DNA of 20,405 nt from an uncultured Clostridium sp. (GCA_947244675.1 CAMXLV010000019.1:1-20405); one strand, 5' to 3'. Shown: positions 1 to 8,070, numbered from the stretch's first letter. A program made the numbers and translations. Notes: generated by a model not told the origin, from the sequence alone.

Positions 1-670
1 CATGCATTAAAGTTTCTACTGTATAGGTTGCTTCTGCCCCTGCAAATTGTTCTTTTTTGGTTTTTTGACCTTTGAGTACTGGAATGGCTAATAGGTTTTC
101 AATTACATCACTATATACTTCTAACATATCTAATGTGAATTTTTTGGCCTCTTCTTCTGTTTCATGGATGGTATGTCCTTCTTGCCATAAAAATTCCCTA
201 GAGCGTAAGAATGGCCTCGTTTCTTTTTCCCATCTTAATACACTACACCACTGGTTATATAAAAATGGCAAATCTCTCCATGAACTTAGCCATTTTGCAT
301 ACATAGTAGAAAAAATGGTCTCTGATGTTGGTCTTATACATAGCTTTTCTTCTAGTTCTTCTCCTCCGCCCATTGTGACCCAAGCTACTTCTGGTGCAAA
401 CCCTTCTACATGTTCTTTTTCTTTATTTAATAAACTTTCTGGAATTAAAACTGGCATAGATACATTTTTTACACCATAGTTTTTAAATTTTTGGTCTGCA
501 TAATTTTGAATGTTCTCCCAAATAGCATATCCATATGGTCTAATGGATATAAATCCTTTTACAGTTGTATAATCTGCTAATTCGGCTTTTAAAACAATAT
601 CTGTATACCACTTAGCAAAATCTTCATTAATATTGGTAATGTCTTTTACAAATTCTTTTTTATTGCTCAT
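1..670 (-). CDS. proS: Prolyl-tRNA synthetase, archaeal/eukaryotic-like type (partial, N-terminal 223 codons)
   Basis: Class II aminoacyl-tRNA synthetase that charges tRNA-Pro in the cytoplasm. The visible part starts [18 protein letters not shown] and runs off the left edge. It carries the class II motif 2 region ([18 protein letters not shown], then [20 protein letters not shown]) and the TIHETEEEA stretch typical of the shorter ProRS group (about 480 aa) shared by archaea, eukaryotes and many Clostridia, rather than the long bacterial type with an inserted editing domain. That typing is by recognition only. The ATG at 668-670 follows a GGGAGAAA ribosome site at good spacing. It lies 52 nt downstream of scpB on the same strand with no terminator between, so it is probably co-transcribed. 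One coding-strand CGG is present (366-368) but out of frame (GGC GGA). Confidence 0.93.
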   Translation of the reverse strand, partial: MSNKKEFVKDITNINEDFAKWYTDIVLKAELADYTTVKGFISIRPYGYAIWENIQNYADQKFKNYGVKNVSMPVLIPESLLNKEKEHVEGFAPEVAWVTMGGGEELEEKLCIRPTSETIFSTMYAKWLSSWRDLPFLYNQWCSVLRWEKETRPFLRSREFLWQEGHTIHETEEEAKKFTLDMLEVYSDVIENLLAIPVLKGQKTKKEQFAGAEATYTVETLMH

Positions 671-722
671 ATTTATTTCTCCCTTTCTTTTGGCTTATTT
701 GCCTTGTATTCTTTGTTTTTCT

Positions 723-1338
723 TTATTCAAAAACTTCCCTTTCGGGCATGGGAGCCTCTATTTTTCCTTTTTCTTCTTGTTCTTCTATTAACTCATCTAT
801 TACAATTTGTTTGTTTTCATCTAATTTATATCTTGGTAATTCTGGCAAATCTTCTAAAGAGGTATAGCCAAACATTTTCAAAAAATTACTTGTGGTTTGA
901 TAAGACATTGGTTTTCCTGGTAGATCAATTTTCCCTGCTTCTTCAATTAAACCATATTCTAATAATTTGTAAACACATGCATCAGCAGATACTCCGACGT
1001 ATTGCCTCTATTTCTGCTCTTGCTATTTTAGGATTATATGCAATAATGGCTAGTGTTTCTAAAGCTGCATTGGATAAATTTGGCTTACTTCTTCTATCTA
1101 AGACAGGATAAACAAAATCATGTAATTCTTTTTTGGTACATAATTGATAGTTTTGGTCTATTTTTATAATTTCAATGCCTCTTTCTTTTTCTTTATATTC
1201 TTCTTGCATACTTGCTATGATACTTTCGATGTCTTTTTCTTCAATTTCTAAGCTTAAGACTAATTCCTTTTTAGCAACTGGTCTTCCTGCTGCAAATAAG
1301 ATGGCCTCTATTATTGCTTTTATTTTACTGATTTCCAT
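723..1338 (-). CDS. scpB: ScpB, condensin-associated winged-helix protein, read through a +1 frameshift at CGG
   Basis: ScpB binds the ScpA kleisin of the SMC-ScpAB complex that compacts and segregates the chromosome. Residues 1-114 (MEISKIKAIIEAILFAAGRP to EIEAIR) are in one frame. The rest (GVSADACVYKLLEYGLIEEA onward, ending EREVFE) is in the +1 frame. The break is at 994-996, where the zero frame reads CGT CGG AGT ATC TGC TGA. Dropping the C gives CGT GGA GTA TCT, restoring the expected IRGVSAD segment and a 204-aa protein, a normal ScpB length. The ATG at 1336-1338 is chosen over an upstream start at 1470 because it follows AAAAGGGGATAAAA and matches family N termini. No scpA is adjacent, which is unusual. 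A promoter lies at 1373-1401. I consider the gene functional if the CGG shift is real; otherwise it is a pseudogene. Confidence 0.88.
993..996 (-). other. +1 frameshift site CGGA in scpB
   Basis: On the coding strand the sequence reads ATA CGT C GGA GTA TCT. The zero frame hits TGA three codons after CGG. Skipping the C, or reading CGGA as one glycine, continues ScpB at the conserved IRG-VSAD position (Gly115). There is no homopolymer at the site. Confidence 0.85.
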
Positions 1339-1372
1339 TTTTATCCCCTTTTGCTTTTGATTTATCTTATAT

Positions 1373-1401
1373 ATTATGTCATGAAATAGGGATTCTGTCA
1401 A
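1373..1401 (-). promoter_or_regulatory. Sigma-A-type promoter for scpB-proS
   Basis: On the minus strand TTGACA (1396-1401) and CATAAT (1373-1378) are separated by 17 nt, 35 nt upstream of the scpB ATG. Confidence 0.65.
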
Positions 1402-1429
1402 TATTTTTTCCTTCATAAAAATCGTCTTA

Positions 1430-1462
1430 TTGCTTGCACTTTTGAATAGAATATGATACGAT
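1430..1462 (+). promoter_or_regulatory. Probable promoter for the small plus-strand gene
   Basis: Two overlapping choices fit: TTGCTT (1430-1435), 16 nt, TATGAT (1452-1457); or TTGCAC (1434-1439), 17 nt, TACGAT (1457-1462). It is divergent from the scpB promoter and leaves a short leader before the GGAGG at 1480-1485. The exact pair cannot be decided. Confidence 0.45.
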
Positions 1463-1491
1463 TTAATCAAATTAAAAATGGAGGAATTTTT

Positions 1492-1686
1492 ATGGGCGAA
1501 AAGAAAAATTTAGAAGTAGTCTCTGGTAATGTTTCTGACTTAGATATTTCACCAGTACACAACCATTTGAATGCCGCAAAACCCAAATGCACAAAAGAAA
1601 AGCCAAGTTATATTGTTATTCCTAAAGAATGCAATAAAACTTCTAAAAAGAAAAAAAATAAAGATGAAAAAAAGGAAGAAAATTAA
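1492..1686 (+). CDS. Small lysine-rich protein of unknown function (64 aa)
   Basis: I do not recognise a family. The start ATG at 1492 sits 6 nt after a GGAGG ribosome site, which is why I prefer it to the in-frame ATG at 1453. The N-terminal half (GEKKNLEVVSGNVSDLDISP) is mixed and may fold; the last 15 or so residues are almost all Lys, Asn, Asp and Glu and are probably disordered. Two cysteines occur (about residues 33 and 47). There is no membrane segment or signal peptide. The gene has its own promoter region, a strong ribosome site and a terminator directly after the stop, so it looks like a real single-gene unit. Its charge suggests nucleic-acid or ribosome contact, but that is a guess. 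Confidence 0.65.
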   Translation: MGEKKNLEVVSGNVSDLDISPVHNHLNAAKPKCTKEKPSYIVIPKECNKTSKKKKNKDEKKEEN

Positions 1687-1700
1687 ATTCTTCCCTTTTT
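1669..1700. terminator. Bidirectional Rho-independent terminator
   Basis: Arms GGAAGAA (1674-1680) and TTCTTCC (1688-1694) are flanked by A-rich and T-rich runs. It overlaps the stop of the small plus-strand gene and lies just past the rubredoxin stop on the other strand, so it can end both convergent transcripts. Confidence 0.75.
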
Positions 1701-1703
1701 ATT

Positions 1704-1841
1704 TTATTCTTCAACTTTTTCAAACATATCTTTACTAACCCCACATAAAGGACAAGTCCAATCATCTGGTAAGTCTTCAAATTTAACGCTTTCTGCTTCA
1801 TCATCATAAACATATCCACATACTGTACATTTATATTTCAT
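1704..1841 (-). CDS. Rubredoxin, short form (45 aa)
   Basis: Small one-electron carrier with an Fe(Cys)4 centre. The protein reads [15 protein letters not shown], then [15 protein letters not shown]. The two CxxCG knuckles (Cys5/Cys8 and Cys34/Cys37) and the [10 protein letters not shown] signature are diagnostic. It is shorter than the usual 52-54 aa because the loop between the first knuckle and FEDLPDDW is reduced. It begins 5 nt after the flavodiiron-protein stop. Its ribosome site GGGAGGTGA is formed by the last codons and stop of that gene, implying translational coupling. The context supports a role as electron donor to the flavodiiron protein. Confidence 0.93.
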   Translation of the reverse strand: MKYKCTVCGYVYDDEAESVKFEDLPDDWTCPLCGVSKDMFEKVEE

Positions 1842-1846
1842 ATTTT

Positions 1847-3025
1847 TCACCTCCCTAATATATTTTCTACTAATTTTTCCATTTCTTCTATGTTTTCTTG
1901 TTTCATAGTGGATTTTATCGTTATTTCTGGTTCTACTATGTCAATTTCTTTCATTTCTTGTAAAATTTCTTTTATTGTTTTTTTGGCAGATGGTGCCCAA
2001 GAACCATTTTCAATAATTCCTATTTTCCTATTTTGGTAATTTCGTTCTTTTAATTTGTGTAAAAATTCTTGCATTGGAACAAATACACCTGCATTATAAC
2101 TAGAAGCTGTAAGAATAATTTTATCATAACGGAAAGCATCTTCTACTGCTTCTGCCATATCTTCTCTTACTAGATCTGTTAAAACTACTTTTTTGGCTCC
2201 TTTTTCTTCTAACATCTTTTTTAATTTTTTAGCTGCTTCTAAAGTATTGCCATAAATAGATGCACATGCAATGAATACACCATCACTCTCTGCTTTATAA
2301 CTACTCCAAATATCATATTTTTCTAAATAGTGCTCCAAATTTTCTTTTAAAATTGGACCATGCAAAGGACAAATCATTTTAATATCTAAATTTTTTGCTT
2401 TTTTTAATAGTGCTTGCACTTGTGCCCCATACTTTCCAACAATTCCAAAATAGTATCTTCTCGCTTCACAATCCCAGTCTTCCTCTGTATCTAATGTTCC
2501 AAATTTTCCAAATCCATCTGCTGAGAATAATACTTTTTCTGTTTGTTCATACGTAACCATTACTTCTGGCCAATGTACCATTGGTGCCATAAAAAATTGT
2601 AAAGTATGTTTTCCTATTTTTAATGTTTCTCCTTCTTTTACCTCTACTTTTCTCTCACTTAAATCAATATCAAAAAAGTTTGGAAGCATATTAAATGTCA
2701 TAGCATTTCCAACAATCTTCATATTAGGATATTTTTTAGCTAATAATCCGATGTTATAAGCATGATCTGGCTCTAAATGAGAAACAACTAGATAGTCTAC
2801 TGTCTCTTCTTTTAATTCTTTCTCTAGGTTTTCTAACCATGTGTTTGTTACTCTTTGGTCAATTGTGTCTAATATTACATTTTTTTCATCTTTTATTAAA
2901 TAGGAATTGTAAGCCATTCCATTTGGAACTTCATATTGTGCTTCAAATAATCGAATGTCTTTGTCATCAGCTCCTATATAAATTATGCTATTAGTTATAT
3001 TGGTATCTTTCATTGATTGCTCCAT
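1847..3025 (-). CDS. fprA: Flavodiiron protein (FprA-type, oxygen/NO reductase), about 390 aa
   Basis: Soluble A-type flavoprotein that reduces O2 to water and/or NO to N2O. The N-terminal metallo-beta-lactamase-like domain (about 1-245) has the diiron ligands: HLEPDH (His83, Glu85, Asp87, with His88), His151 in MVHWPE, Asp170 in SADGFG, and His222 in PLHG. The C-terminal flavodoxin domain starts near 250 with the FMN loop after [12 protein letters not shown] and continues with ENGSWAPSA. The length is typical. The first ATG (3025) sits almost on top of AAGGA, so the ATG at 3011-3013 (GGAG six nt upstream) may be the true start, giving 388 aa. It is followed directly by rubredoxin, its expected electron donor. 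One coding-strand CGG is present at 2748-2750 but out of frame (ATC GGA). Confidence 0.95.
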   Translation of the reverse strand: MEQSMKDTNITNSIIYIGADDKDIRLFEAQYEVPNGMAYNSYLIKDEKNVILDTIDQRVTNTWLENLEKELKEETVDYLVVSHLEPDHAYNIGLLAKKYPNMKIVGNAMTFNMLPNFFDIDLSERKVEVKEGETLKIGKHTLQFFMAPMVHWPEVMVTYEQTEKVLFSADGFGKFGTLDTEEDWDCEARRYYFGIVGKYGAQVQALLKKAKNLDIKMICPLHGPILKENLEHYLEKYDIWSSYKAESDGVFIACASIYGNTLEAAKKLKKMLEEKGAKKVVLTDLVREDMAEAVEDAFRYDKIILTASSYNAGVFVPMQEFLHKLKERNYQNRKIGIIENGSWAPSAKKTIKEILQEMKEIDIVEPEITIKSTMKQENIEEMEKLVENILGR

Positions 3026-3040
3026 TCCTTTCTTCTTATA

Positions 3041-3076
3041 AAAAGTTAAGTTTGAAAAAGAATCTTTTTCAAACTT
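3041..3076 (-). terminator. Terminator hairpin between the unknown membrane protein and fprA
   Basis: A perfect 13-bp stem (AAGTTTGAAAAAG, 3048-3060, with CTTTTTCAAACTT, 3064-3076) has a 3-nt loop. On the minus strand it is followed by AACTTTTTAT. It would end the upstream minus-strand gene or partly attenuate fprA, because I see no clear separate fprA promoter. Confidence 0.65.
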
Positions 3077-3112
3077 ATTTCCTTTTTATTCATTATTCCT
3101 AATTTTGCTTTA

Positions 3113-3823
3113 TTATATTCTTAATTTTGTTAAAAATGAATTGTATTTTATCACTAAACTGTTGTTATCAAATAATACTTGTTCTCCTTGAACTTTCCAT
3201 TTTCCTTCGTTTTCACTCAAAAAGTTTAATACTTCTTCTGCTATTCCTAATTTAGAAATTACTTGATCAATTGATTTTTCTAATTGATTTTTTTCTGCAT
3301 CTGACATATTAATGTCTTCTGATAATAATTGTTTGTATAGTTCTACTCCATAAGCATCTGCATTTTCAGCCTCAATATAAGAATTGATTTTTCCCTCATC
3401 AATAAAGGCTAACATTTCTTTTTTTCCTTCTTCTAATTTTTGCTTTGTTTCTTCTATGTATTTTTTGGTTTCTACAAATTCTGGTCCATCTTCTTCATAG
3501 TTACTAGCACTTAGTAATTGTGCCATTTTTTCATCTTCTAATAATGTTTTTAATTCAAATGCTTTTGAAAATAAGTCATGAGCATAGTTTTTAGCAGCTT
3601 TTTCTACTTTAGCATATTTTCCACTAGATACGATTGTTCCTGTTTTTTCGTTTAGTGCTTCCATTTCAAAGTCTCCTGATTTGGTTATTTGCTCAATTTC
3701 TGCAAATGTTTCCATTATTTTAGCTTTTTGCATGATGTCATTAAAAACCAAGTATCCTCCTATTGCTGCTATAATGATTACTATAGCCCCTACTATTAGT
3801 CCAATTTTTAAACCTTTTTTCAT
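3113..3823 (-). CDS. Membrane-anchored helical protein of unknown function (236 aa)
   Basis: I do not recognise the family. MKKGLK is followed by one hydrophobic segment (about residues 7-28, GLIVGAIVIIIAAIGGYLVF). The remaining roughly 205 residues are hydrophilic, rich in Glu and Lys, and mostly helix-forming, with a likely coiled-coil stretch near 120-145 (ETKKYIEETKQKLEEGKKEM). There is no lipobox cysteine, so the segment is an uncleaved anchor or signal and the bulk probably faces outside. The ATG follows AAAGGGGAAATAGAAA. It has its own promoter (3848-3875) and a strong hairpin after the stop, so it is a single-gene unit. Confidence 0.8.
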   Translation of the reverse strand: MKKGLKIGLIVGAIVIIIAAIGGYLVFNDIMQKAKIMETFAEIEQITKSGDFEMEALNEKTGTIVSSGKYAKVEKAAKNYAHDLFSKAFELKTLLEDEKMAQLLSASNYEEDGPEFVETKKYIEETKQKLEEGKKEMLAFIDEGKINSYIEAENADAYGVELYKQLLSEDINMSDAEKNQLEKSIDQVISKLGIAEEVLNFLSENEGKWKVQGEQVLFDNNSLVIKYNSFLTKLRI

Positions 3824-3847
3824 TTTCTATTTCCCCTTTCTGTTATT

Positions 3848-3875
3848 ATTATAGCAGAAAAATTAAATTTGTAAA
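3848..3875 (-). promoter_or_regulatory. Promoter for the unknown membrane protein
   Basis: On the minus strand TTTACA (3870-3875) and TATAAT (3848-3853) are 16 nt apart, about 25 nt upstream of the start codon at 3823. Confidence 0.6.
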
Positions 3876-3957
3876 TATTATTTGGCAAAAAAATATAGCA
3901 TCCTTATTATGTATGATTTTTAAAACTCTTTCCTCTATGAATTTTGATATTTTTTTC

Positions 3958-3986
3958 TTGACATTAGGTTGTTTTAGGCATATACT
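3958..3986 (+). promoter_or_regulatory. Near-consensus sigma-A promoter of the por operon
   Basis: TTGACA (3958-3963), a 17-nt spacer, and TATACT (3981-3986), 38 nt upstream of the porG start, which has its own AGGAGG site. This is one of the strongest-looking promoters in the window, in line with a highly expressed central-metabolism enzyme. Confidence 0.85.
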
Positions 3987-4024
3987 AAAACCATAAAAAT
4001 ATACAAAAAGGAGGCTTAACAATC

Positions 4025-4603
4025 ATGGATAACTTAATTGAAATTAGATGGCATGGTAGAGGTGGGCAAGGTGCCAAAACAGCATCATTATTACTAGCAG
4101 ATGCTGCTTTTAACACTGGTAAATACATTCAAGGATTTCCTGAGTATGGTCCAGAAAGAATGGGAGCACCCATTACAGCATACAATCGCATTAGTAGTTC
4201 CCCTATTACAATTCATAGTAATATCTATGAACCTGACTATGTAGTTGTAGTTGATGATACCCTTTTGGAATCTGTTGATGTTACAGCAGGATTAAAAGAA
4301 ACAGGTGCTATTGTTATTAACACAACCAAGTCTGATGATTATTTAAAATCTGTATTAAAAGGATATAGAGGAAACATCTATTGTATTGATGCAAGAAAAA
4401 TATCAGAAGAAGCATTAGGAAAATATTTTCCTAACACCCCAATGCTTGCTGCGATTGTAAAGGTAAGTGGTATCATGTCTGATGAACAATTGCTAGAAGA
4501 TATGAAAAGTTCATTTAAGCATAAATTTGCTAAAAAGCCAGAAGTTATTGACGGAAATATGAAGGCTTTAGCATTAGCCTTAAAGGAGGTAAAAAAGATA
4601 TGA
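4025..4603 (+). CDS. porG: Pyruvate:ferredoxin oxidoreductase, gamma subunit
   Basis: Gamma subunit of the four-subunit 2-oxoacid:ferredoxin oxidoreductase, which converts pyruvate and CoA to acetyl-CoA, CO2 and reduced ferredoxin. The N terminus IEIRWHGRGGQGAKTASLLL is the family signature, and GFPEYGPERMGAPITAYNR follows near residue 40. The 192-aa length is normal. First gene of a tight operon; its stop overlaps the porD start by 4 nt (ATGA at 4600-4603). Pyruvate specificity is inferred from subunit order and PorA similarity; a valerate- or oxoglutarate-type enzyme is less likely but not excluded. One coding-strand CGG (4552-4554) is out of frame (GAC GGA). Confidence 0.94.
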   Translation: MDNLIEIRWHGRGGQGAKTASLLLADAAFNTGKYIQGFPEYGPERMGAPITAYNRISSSPITIHSNIYEPDYVVVVDDTLLESVDVTAGLKETGAIVINTTKSDDYLKSVLKGYRGNIYCIDARKISEEALGKYFPNTPMLAAIVKVSGIMSDEQLLEDMKSSFKHKFAKKPEVIDGNMKALALALKEVKKI

Positions 4604-4893
4604 CGGAAATTAACAATAAAACACCTATGGAACAATTAACACCTGGTGGTGATATTTATACTTCTGGAAACGCCATAGAATTTAAGACTGGAGATTGGAG
4701 AAGTATTAGACCTGTTTTTTTAAGTGATAAATGTAAGCAATGTGGTTTATGTTTTCCTGTTTGTCCAGAAGATGCTATTCCAGTTGATAAAGAAGATTTA
4801 AAGAGAAAAGATTTTAATTATGACTATTGCAAAGGATGTGGTGTCTGTTCTAAAGTATGCCCATTTGGTGCTATTGAAATGAAAGAAGAATAA
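4600..4893 (+). CDS. porD: Pyruvate:ferredoxin oxidoreductase, delta subunit (2[4Fe-4S] ferredoxin)
   Basis: Electron-transfer subunit of 97 aa. It has two [4Fe-4S] motifs: CKQCGLCFPVCPEDAI (about residues 46-61) and CKGCGVCSKVCPFGAI (about 78-93). The N-terminal extension with TGDWRSIRPVF is typical of the PorD subunit and docks on the core enzyme. The ATG overlaps the porG stop, so the two are translationally coupled, and GGAGGT lies inside the end of porG. The second codon pair ATG ACG GAA contains an out-of-frame CGG. Confidence 0.95.
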   Translation: MTEINNKTPMEQLTPGGDIYTSGNAIEFKTGDWRSIRPVFLSDKCKQCGLCFPVCPEDAIPVDKEDLKRKDFNYDYCKGCGVCSKVCPFGAIEMKEE

Positions 4894-4920
4894 TTTCAAA
4901 AAGAAGAAAGGAGTTTTAAA

Positions 4921-6115
4921 ATGAGTATAAGAGAAAGATTAAGTGGTAATGAAGCTGCTGCTATTGCTATGAAACAAATTAATCCTGATGTTGTCGCAGC
5001 ATTTCCAATTACCCCTTCTACTGAGATCCCCCAATATTTTTCAACTTTTGTTGCCAATGGAAGTGTTGATACTGAGTTTGTCGCAGTAGAAAGTGAGCAC
5101 AGTGCTATGTCTGCTTGTATTGGTGCTGAAGCTGCAGGAGCAAGAGCTATGACTGCTACTTCTGCTAATGGTTTATCTTTAATGTGGGAAATGATTTATA
5201 TTGCTTCTAGTTTACGTCTGCCAATTGTTTTATCTTTAGTAAATAGAGCTGTATCTGGTCCATTAAACATTCACTGTGATCATTCTGATGCGATGGGAGT
5301 TCGTGATAGTGGTTGGATCATGCTATTTTCAGAGAATAATCAAGAAGCTTACGATAATACTTTAATGGCTCATAGAATTGCAGAAAATGAGAATGTTAGA
5401 CTTCCTTTGATGGTATGCCAAGATGGTTTTATTACTTCTCATGCAATTGAAAATATTGAATTAGTAGAAGATGATAAAGTAAAAGATTTTGTTGGTGAAT
5501 ATAAACCAAAACATTATTTATTAAATAAGAAAGAACCAATTGCTGTTCGGGCCTTTAGATTTGCAAGCTTATTTATTTGAACATAAAGCTGCTCAAGCAG
5601 AAGCTATGATAAATGCACAACAAGTTATTTTAGATGTAGCAAAAGATTTTGAAAAAATGACAGGTAGAAGTTATTCCTTGTTTGAGGAATACAAACTAGA
5701 TGATGCTGAGATTGCTATTGTTTGTATGAATTCTACAGCAGGAACTACTAAATTTGTTGTAGACAATTTAAGAGCTAAAGGGATTAAAGCTGGACTTTTA
5801 AAAGTTCGTGTTTATCGTCCATTCCCTGCACAAGAAATTGCCAAAGCTTTATCTCACTTAAAGTCAATTGCTATTTTAGATAGAGCCGATTCTCTAAATG
5901 CTGCTGGTGGTGCTTTATTCCAAGATGTAACTTCTGCTATGTATGTAAATAATACTCATGTACCTGCTATAAACTATGTTTATGGTATTGGTGGTAGAGA
6001 TACTAAAGCAGAGGATATTGAATCTGTTTATCAAGATTTATTGGAAATTGTAAAAACAAATAAAATTGATCATCCTTATCGTTACTTGGGATTAAGAAAG
6101 GAGGCGCAAAAATAA
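4921..6115 (+). CDS. porA: Pyruvate:ferredoxin oxidoreductase, alpha subunit, read through a +1 frameshift at CGG
   Basis: Alpha subunit carrying the pyrimidine-binding domain and domain II of the thiamine-diphosphate enzyme. Residues 1-209 run in frame from MSIRERLSGNEAAAIAMKQI through AAFPITPSTEIPQYF, VESEHSAMSACIGAEAAG and NIHCDHSDAMGVRDSGW to KEPIAV. The next codon is CGG at 5548-5550, and the zero frame then stops at 5578-5580. Dropping the C restores GCT GTT GGG CCT TTA GAT, giving the conserved VGPLDLQAYLFEHK, and the protein continues to the stop at 6113-6115 (397 aa, the normal size). The second half contains RVYRPFPAQEIAKAL and YVYGIGGRDT. It is the third gene of the operon; its stop overlaps the porB ATG (TAATG). 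As a central enzyme encoded between intact partners it is unlikely to be dead. Confidence 0.92.
5548..5551 (+). other. +1 frameshift site CGGG in porA
   Basis: The sequence reads ATT GCT GTT C GGG CCT TTA GAT. Removing the C restores Gly210 and the rest of PorA. This is the only site of the four on the plus strand, so a strand-specific artefact is excluded. Confidence 0.88.
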
Positions 6116-7065
6116 TGGCTTATAATTTGAAAGAAATCGTTACAAACAAACCTTCCAGATTTACCTCTGGACATAGAATGTGTGCTGGTTGTGGAGCTCC
6201 ACCAATTGCAAGACATATTATGAGAGCCTTAAAACCAGAAGATCATGCTGTTGTTGCAGGTGCTACTGGATGTATGGAAGTTTCTACTTTTATTTATCCT
6301 TACACTGCTTGGACTGATTCTTTTATCCATACTGCTTTTGAATGTGCTGGTGCTACTTTATCTGGTGTAGAAGCTGCTTATAGCTCTATGAAAAAACAAG
6401 GCAAATTGCCAGATGGTGAAACAAAATTTATTGCTTTTGGTGGTGATGGTGGAACTTATGATATTGGACTTCAAAGTTTGTCTGGCGCTATGGAACGTGG
6501 GCATGATATGGTATATGTATGTTATGATAATGGAGCTTACATGAATACTGGTATTCAACGTTCTTCTGCTACACCAAAATTTGCAGATACAACTACTTCA
6601 CCTGCTGGAAAAGTAATTCCAGGAAAAATGCAACCTAGAAAAGATCTAGCCAAAATCATGGTAGGACATCATTTGCCTTATGTTGCACAAACTTTAGGCT
6701 ATATGAATTTTAAAGATTTATACGAAAAAGCAGAAAAAGCAATTTATACAAAAGGACCTGCCTTTTTAAACGTAATGGCACCATGTCCTAGAGGTTGGGG
6801 GTATCCAACTGACGAATTAATGAACATTAACAAACTAGCAGTTGAAACTTGTTATTGGCCATTATATGAAGTCATTGATGGAAAATACAAAATCAATTAC
6901 AAACCTGCAAAAAAATTGCCAATCGAAGAATTCTTAAAACCACAGAAAAGATTTAAACACATGTTTAAACCTGGTAATGAGTGGATGATAGAGGAATTCC
7001 AAAAAGAAGTAGATGCCAGATGGCAAGAACTTTTAGATTTAGAGGGATTAGGGGACGTTCTTTAA
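6115..7065 (+). CDS. porB: Pyruvate:ferredoxin oxidoreductase, beta subunit
   Basis: Beta subunit that binds the thiamine diphosphate and a [4Fe-4S] cluster. MCAGCGAPP (Cys23, Cys26) gives two cluster ligands. FGGDGGTYDIG (about residues 108-118) followed by CYDNGAYMNTGIQRS is the TPP/Mg motif. CPRGWGYP is the conserved distal segment with a further cysteine. It is 316 aa. The start overlaps the porA stop. The 3' end is odd: the last residues (GDVL) and the TAA fall inside the left inverted end of the transposable element (7051-7097), so the natural C terminus has been replaced by element-derived codons, apparently without harm. Confidence 0.94.
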   Translation: MAYNLKEIVTNKPSRFTSGHRMCAGCGAPPIARHIMRALKPEDHAVVAGATGCMEVSTFIYPYTAWTDSFIHTAFECAGATLSGVEAAYSSMKKQGKLPDGETKFIAFGGDGGTYDIGLQSLSGAMERGHDMVYVCYDNGAYMNTGIQRSSATPKFADTTTSPAGKVIPGKMQPRKDLAKIMVGHHLPYVAQTLGYMNFKDLYEKAEKAIYTKGPAFLNVMAPCPRGWGYPTDELMNINKLAVETCYWPLYEVIDGKYKINYKPAKKLPIEEFLKPQKRFKHMFKPGNEWMIEEFQKEVDARWQELLDLEGLGDVL

Positions 7066-7097
7066 ATCCCTTCTAACAGGGATTTAGGGACAGTCTT
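7051..7097 (+). repeat. Left 47-nt end of the transposase element
   Basis: It starts GGGGACGTTC, contains the hairpin AAATCCC-TTCTAACA-GGGATTT (7064-7085) and ends GGGACAGTCTT. It overlaps the 3' end and stop codon of porB. About 38 of 47 positions match the reverse complement of the right end. Confidence 0.85.
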
Positions 7098-7129
7098 AAT
7101 TTAACAGATTTTCCTTAAAAATTTAATTA

Positions 7130-7190
7130 ATTAGTAATTAAAAAAGCATTGCAACTCTTCTAATTGCACTGCTTTTTTAAATTACTAATT
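7130..7190 (-). terminator. Terminator hairpin at the end of the transposase gene
   Basis: A long imperfect stem pairs ATTAGTAATTAAAAAAGCA (from 7130) with TGCTTTTTTAAATTACTAAT (to 7189). The transposase stop codon (7160-7162) lies within its loop. A/T-rich flanks on both sides would let it work in either direction, so it may also end the por transcript. Confidence 0.6.
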
Positions 7191-7930
7191 CTATTTTTCC
7201 CTATCTTTAGTATTTGACAAATTTCTTTATTTGATACCTTGTAATTTTCTTTTAACTGATTAATCATTTTATTTAGTAAATAGTTATTAGTTGTTATTTC
7301 TTTTATTTCTACTTGTTTACTTCGACAAAACTCATAAATATATTCTAATATTTTTTCCTTCGATGTGCTTTCTTCTTTTACTTCTAAAATGTTTTCTTCC
7401 TCATAATTTTGATGGATCCAATCAAACCTTTTTATATAGTCTTTGGTATGAAATAATAGTTCCATACAATCTTTTTCTATCTGCTTATTTTTTATAACTA
7501 CATAAGATGAATATGGATATTTTTCCATTTTCTTAACTATACCAGCTTTTACTGGATTTTTATGAATATACACCACTGTATTATATAAATGTCTTTCATT
7601 CATAATTGGCTGAGAATTATATCTATTTTTAAATACATATCCTACTCTTTCCTCTTTTTTATTATAAAAATTTGCATAAGATGAATTTGCTTTACTCATT
7701 ACTTTTGATAAATTTTCAATTCTTTTTGTATGGATTAAAAAATGTGCATGATTATCCATAATACAATATGATAACATATAAAAATCTTGTTGCTCTTTTA
7801 TTGCTTTTTTTATTAATTTTAAATATTCTTCCTTGTATTCTTTTTTTTCAAAAATATACTCCTTTTTGATTCCTTGCGTCATTACATGAATATAAGGCAC
7901 TTTGATAGTTTCTCTTGCAACTCTCGGCAT
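7160..7930 (-). CDS. REP-associated tyrosine (Y1) transposase, HUH family
   Basis: Single-strand DNA transposase of the TnpA-REP/IS200-like family. It begins MPRVARE, usual for this group. The metal-binding HUH motif is in CIMDNHAHFLIH (His61-Ala-His63). The likely catalytic tyrosine is Tyr121 in VVYIHKNPVKAG. The protein is longer (256 aa) than plain IS200 TnpA. The C-terminal part (about 205-255, SNKEICQILKIGKNRISNLKK) looks like a helix-turn-helix. It sits inside matching inverted ends and has its own promoter at 8071-8099. It contains no CGG codon and no frameshift, so it could be active. Confidence 0.92.
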   Translation of the reverse strand: MPRVARETIKVPYIHVMTQGIKKEYIFEKKEYKEEYLKLIKKAIKEQQDFYMLSYCIMDNHAHFLIHTKRIENLSKVMSKANSSYANFYNKKEERVGYVFKNRYNSQPIMNERHLYNTVVYIHKNPVKAGIVKKMEKYPYSSYVVIKNKQIEKDCMELLFHTKDYIKRFDWIHQNYEEENILEVKEESTSKEKILEYIYEFCRSKQVEIKEITTNNYLLNKMINQLKENYKVSNKEICQILKIGKNRISNLKKQCN

Positions 7931-8070
7931 AAAACCTCCTGACTTACTTTTTCTTAATTTTACTTTTCTTACTTTTTACTTTTCTTGAATTTCATCGATA
8001 TAACACTTCGATTTTATAAAAATTCTTTGATTAAAAACTTATTATTTACAAATAAATGATAATATTTGTC

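Noticed and set aside
1339..1470. An extended scpB start at 1470.
   Set aside because: The extra 44 residues do not look like ScpB, lack a ribosome site, and overlap the promoter; the ATG at 1338 has a good site.
4600..4606. porD ATGACGGAA as a fifth frameshift site.
   Set aside because: The CGG there is out of frame (ACG GAA) and the PorD frame is continuous.
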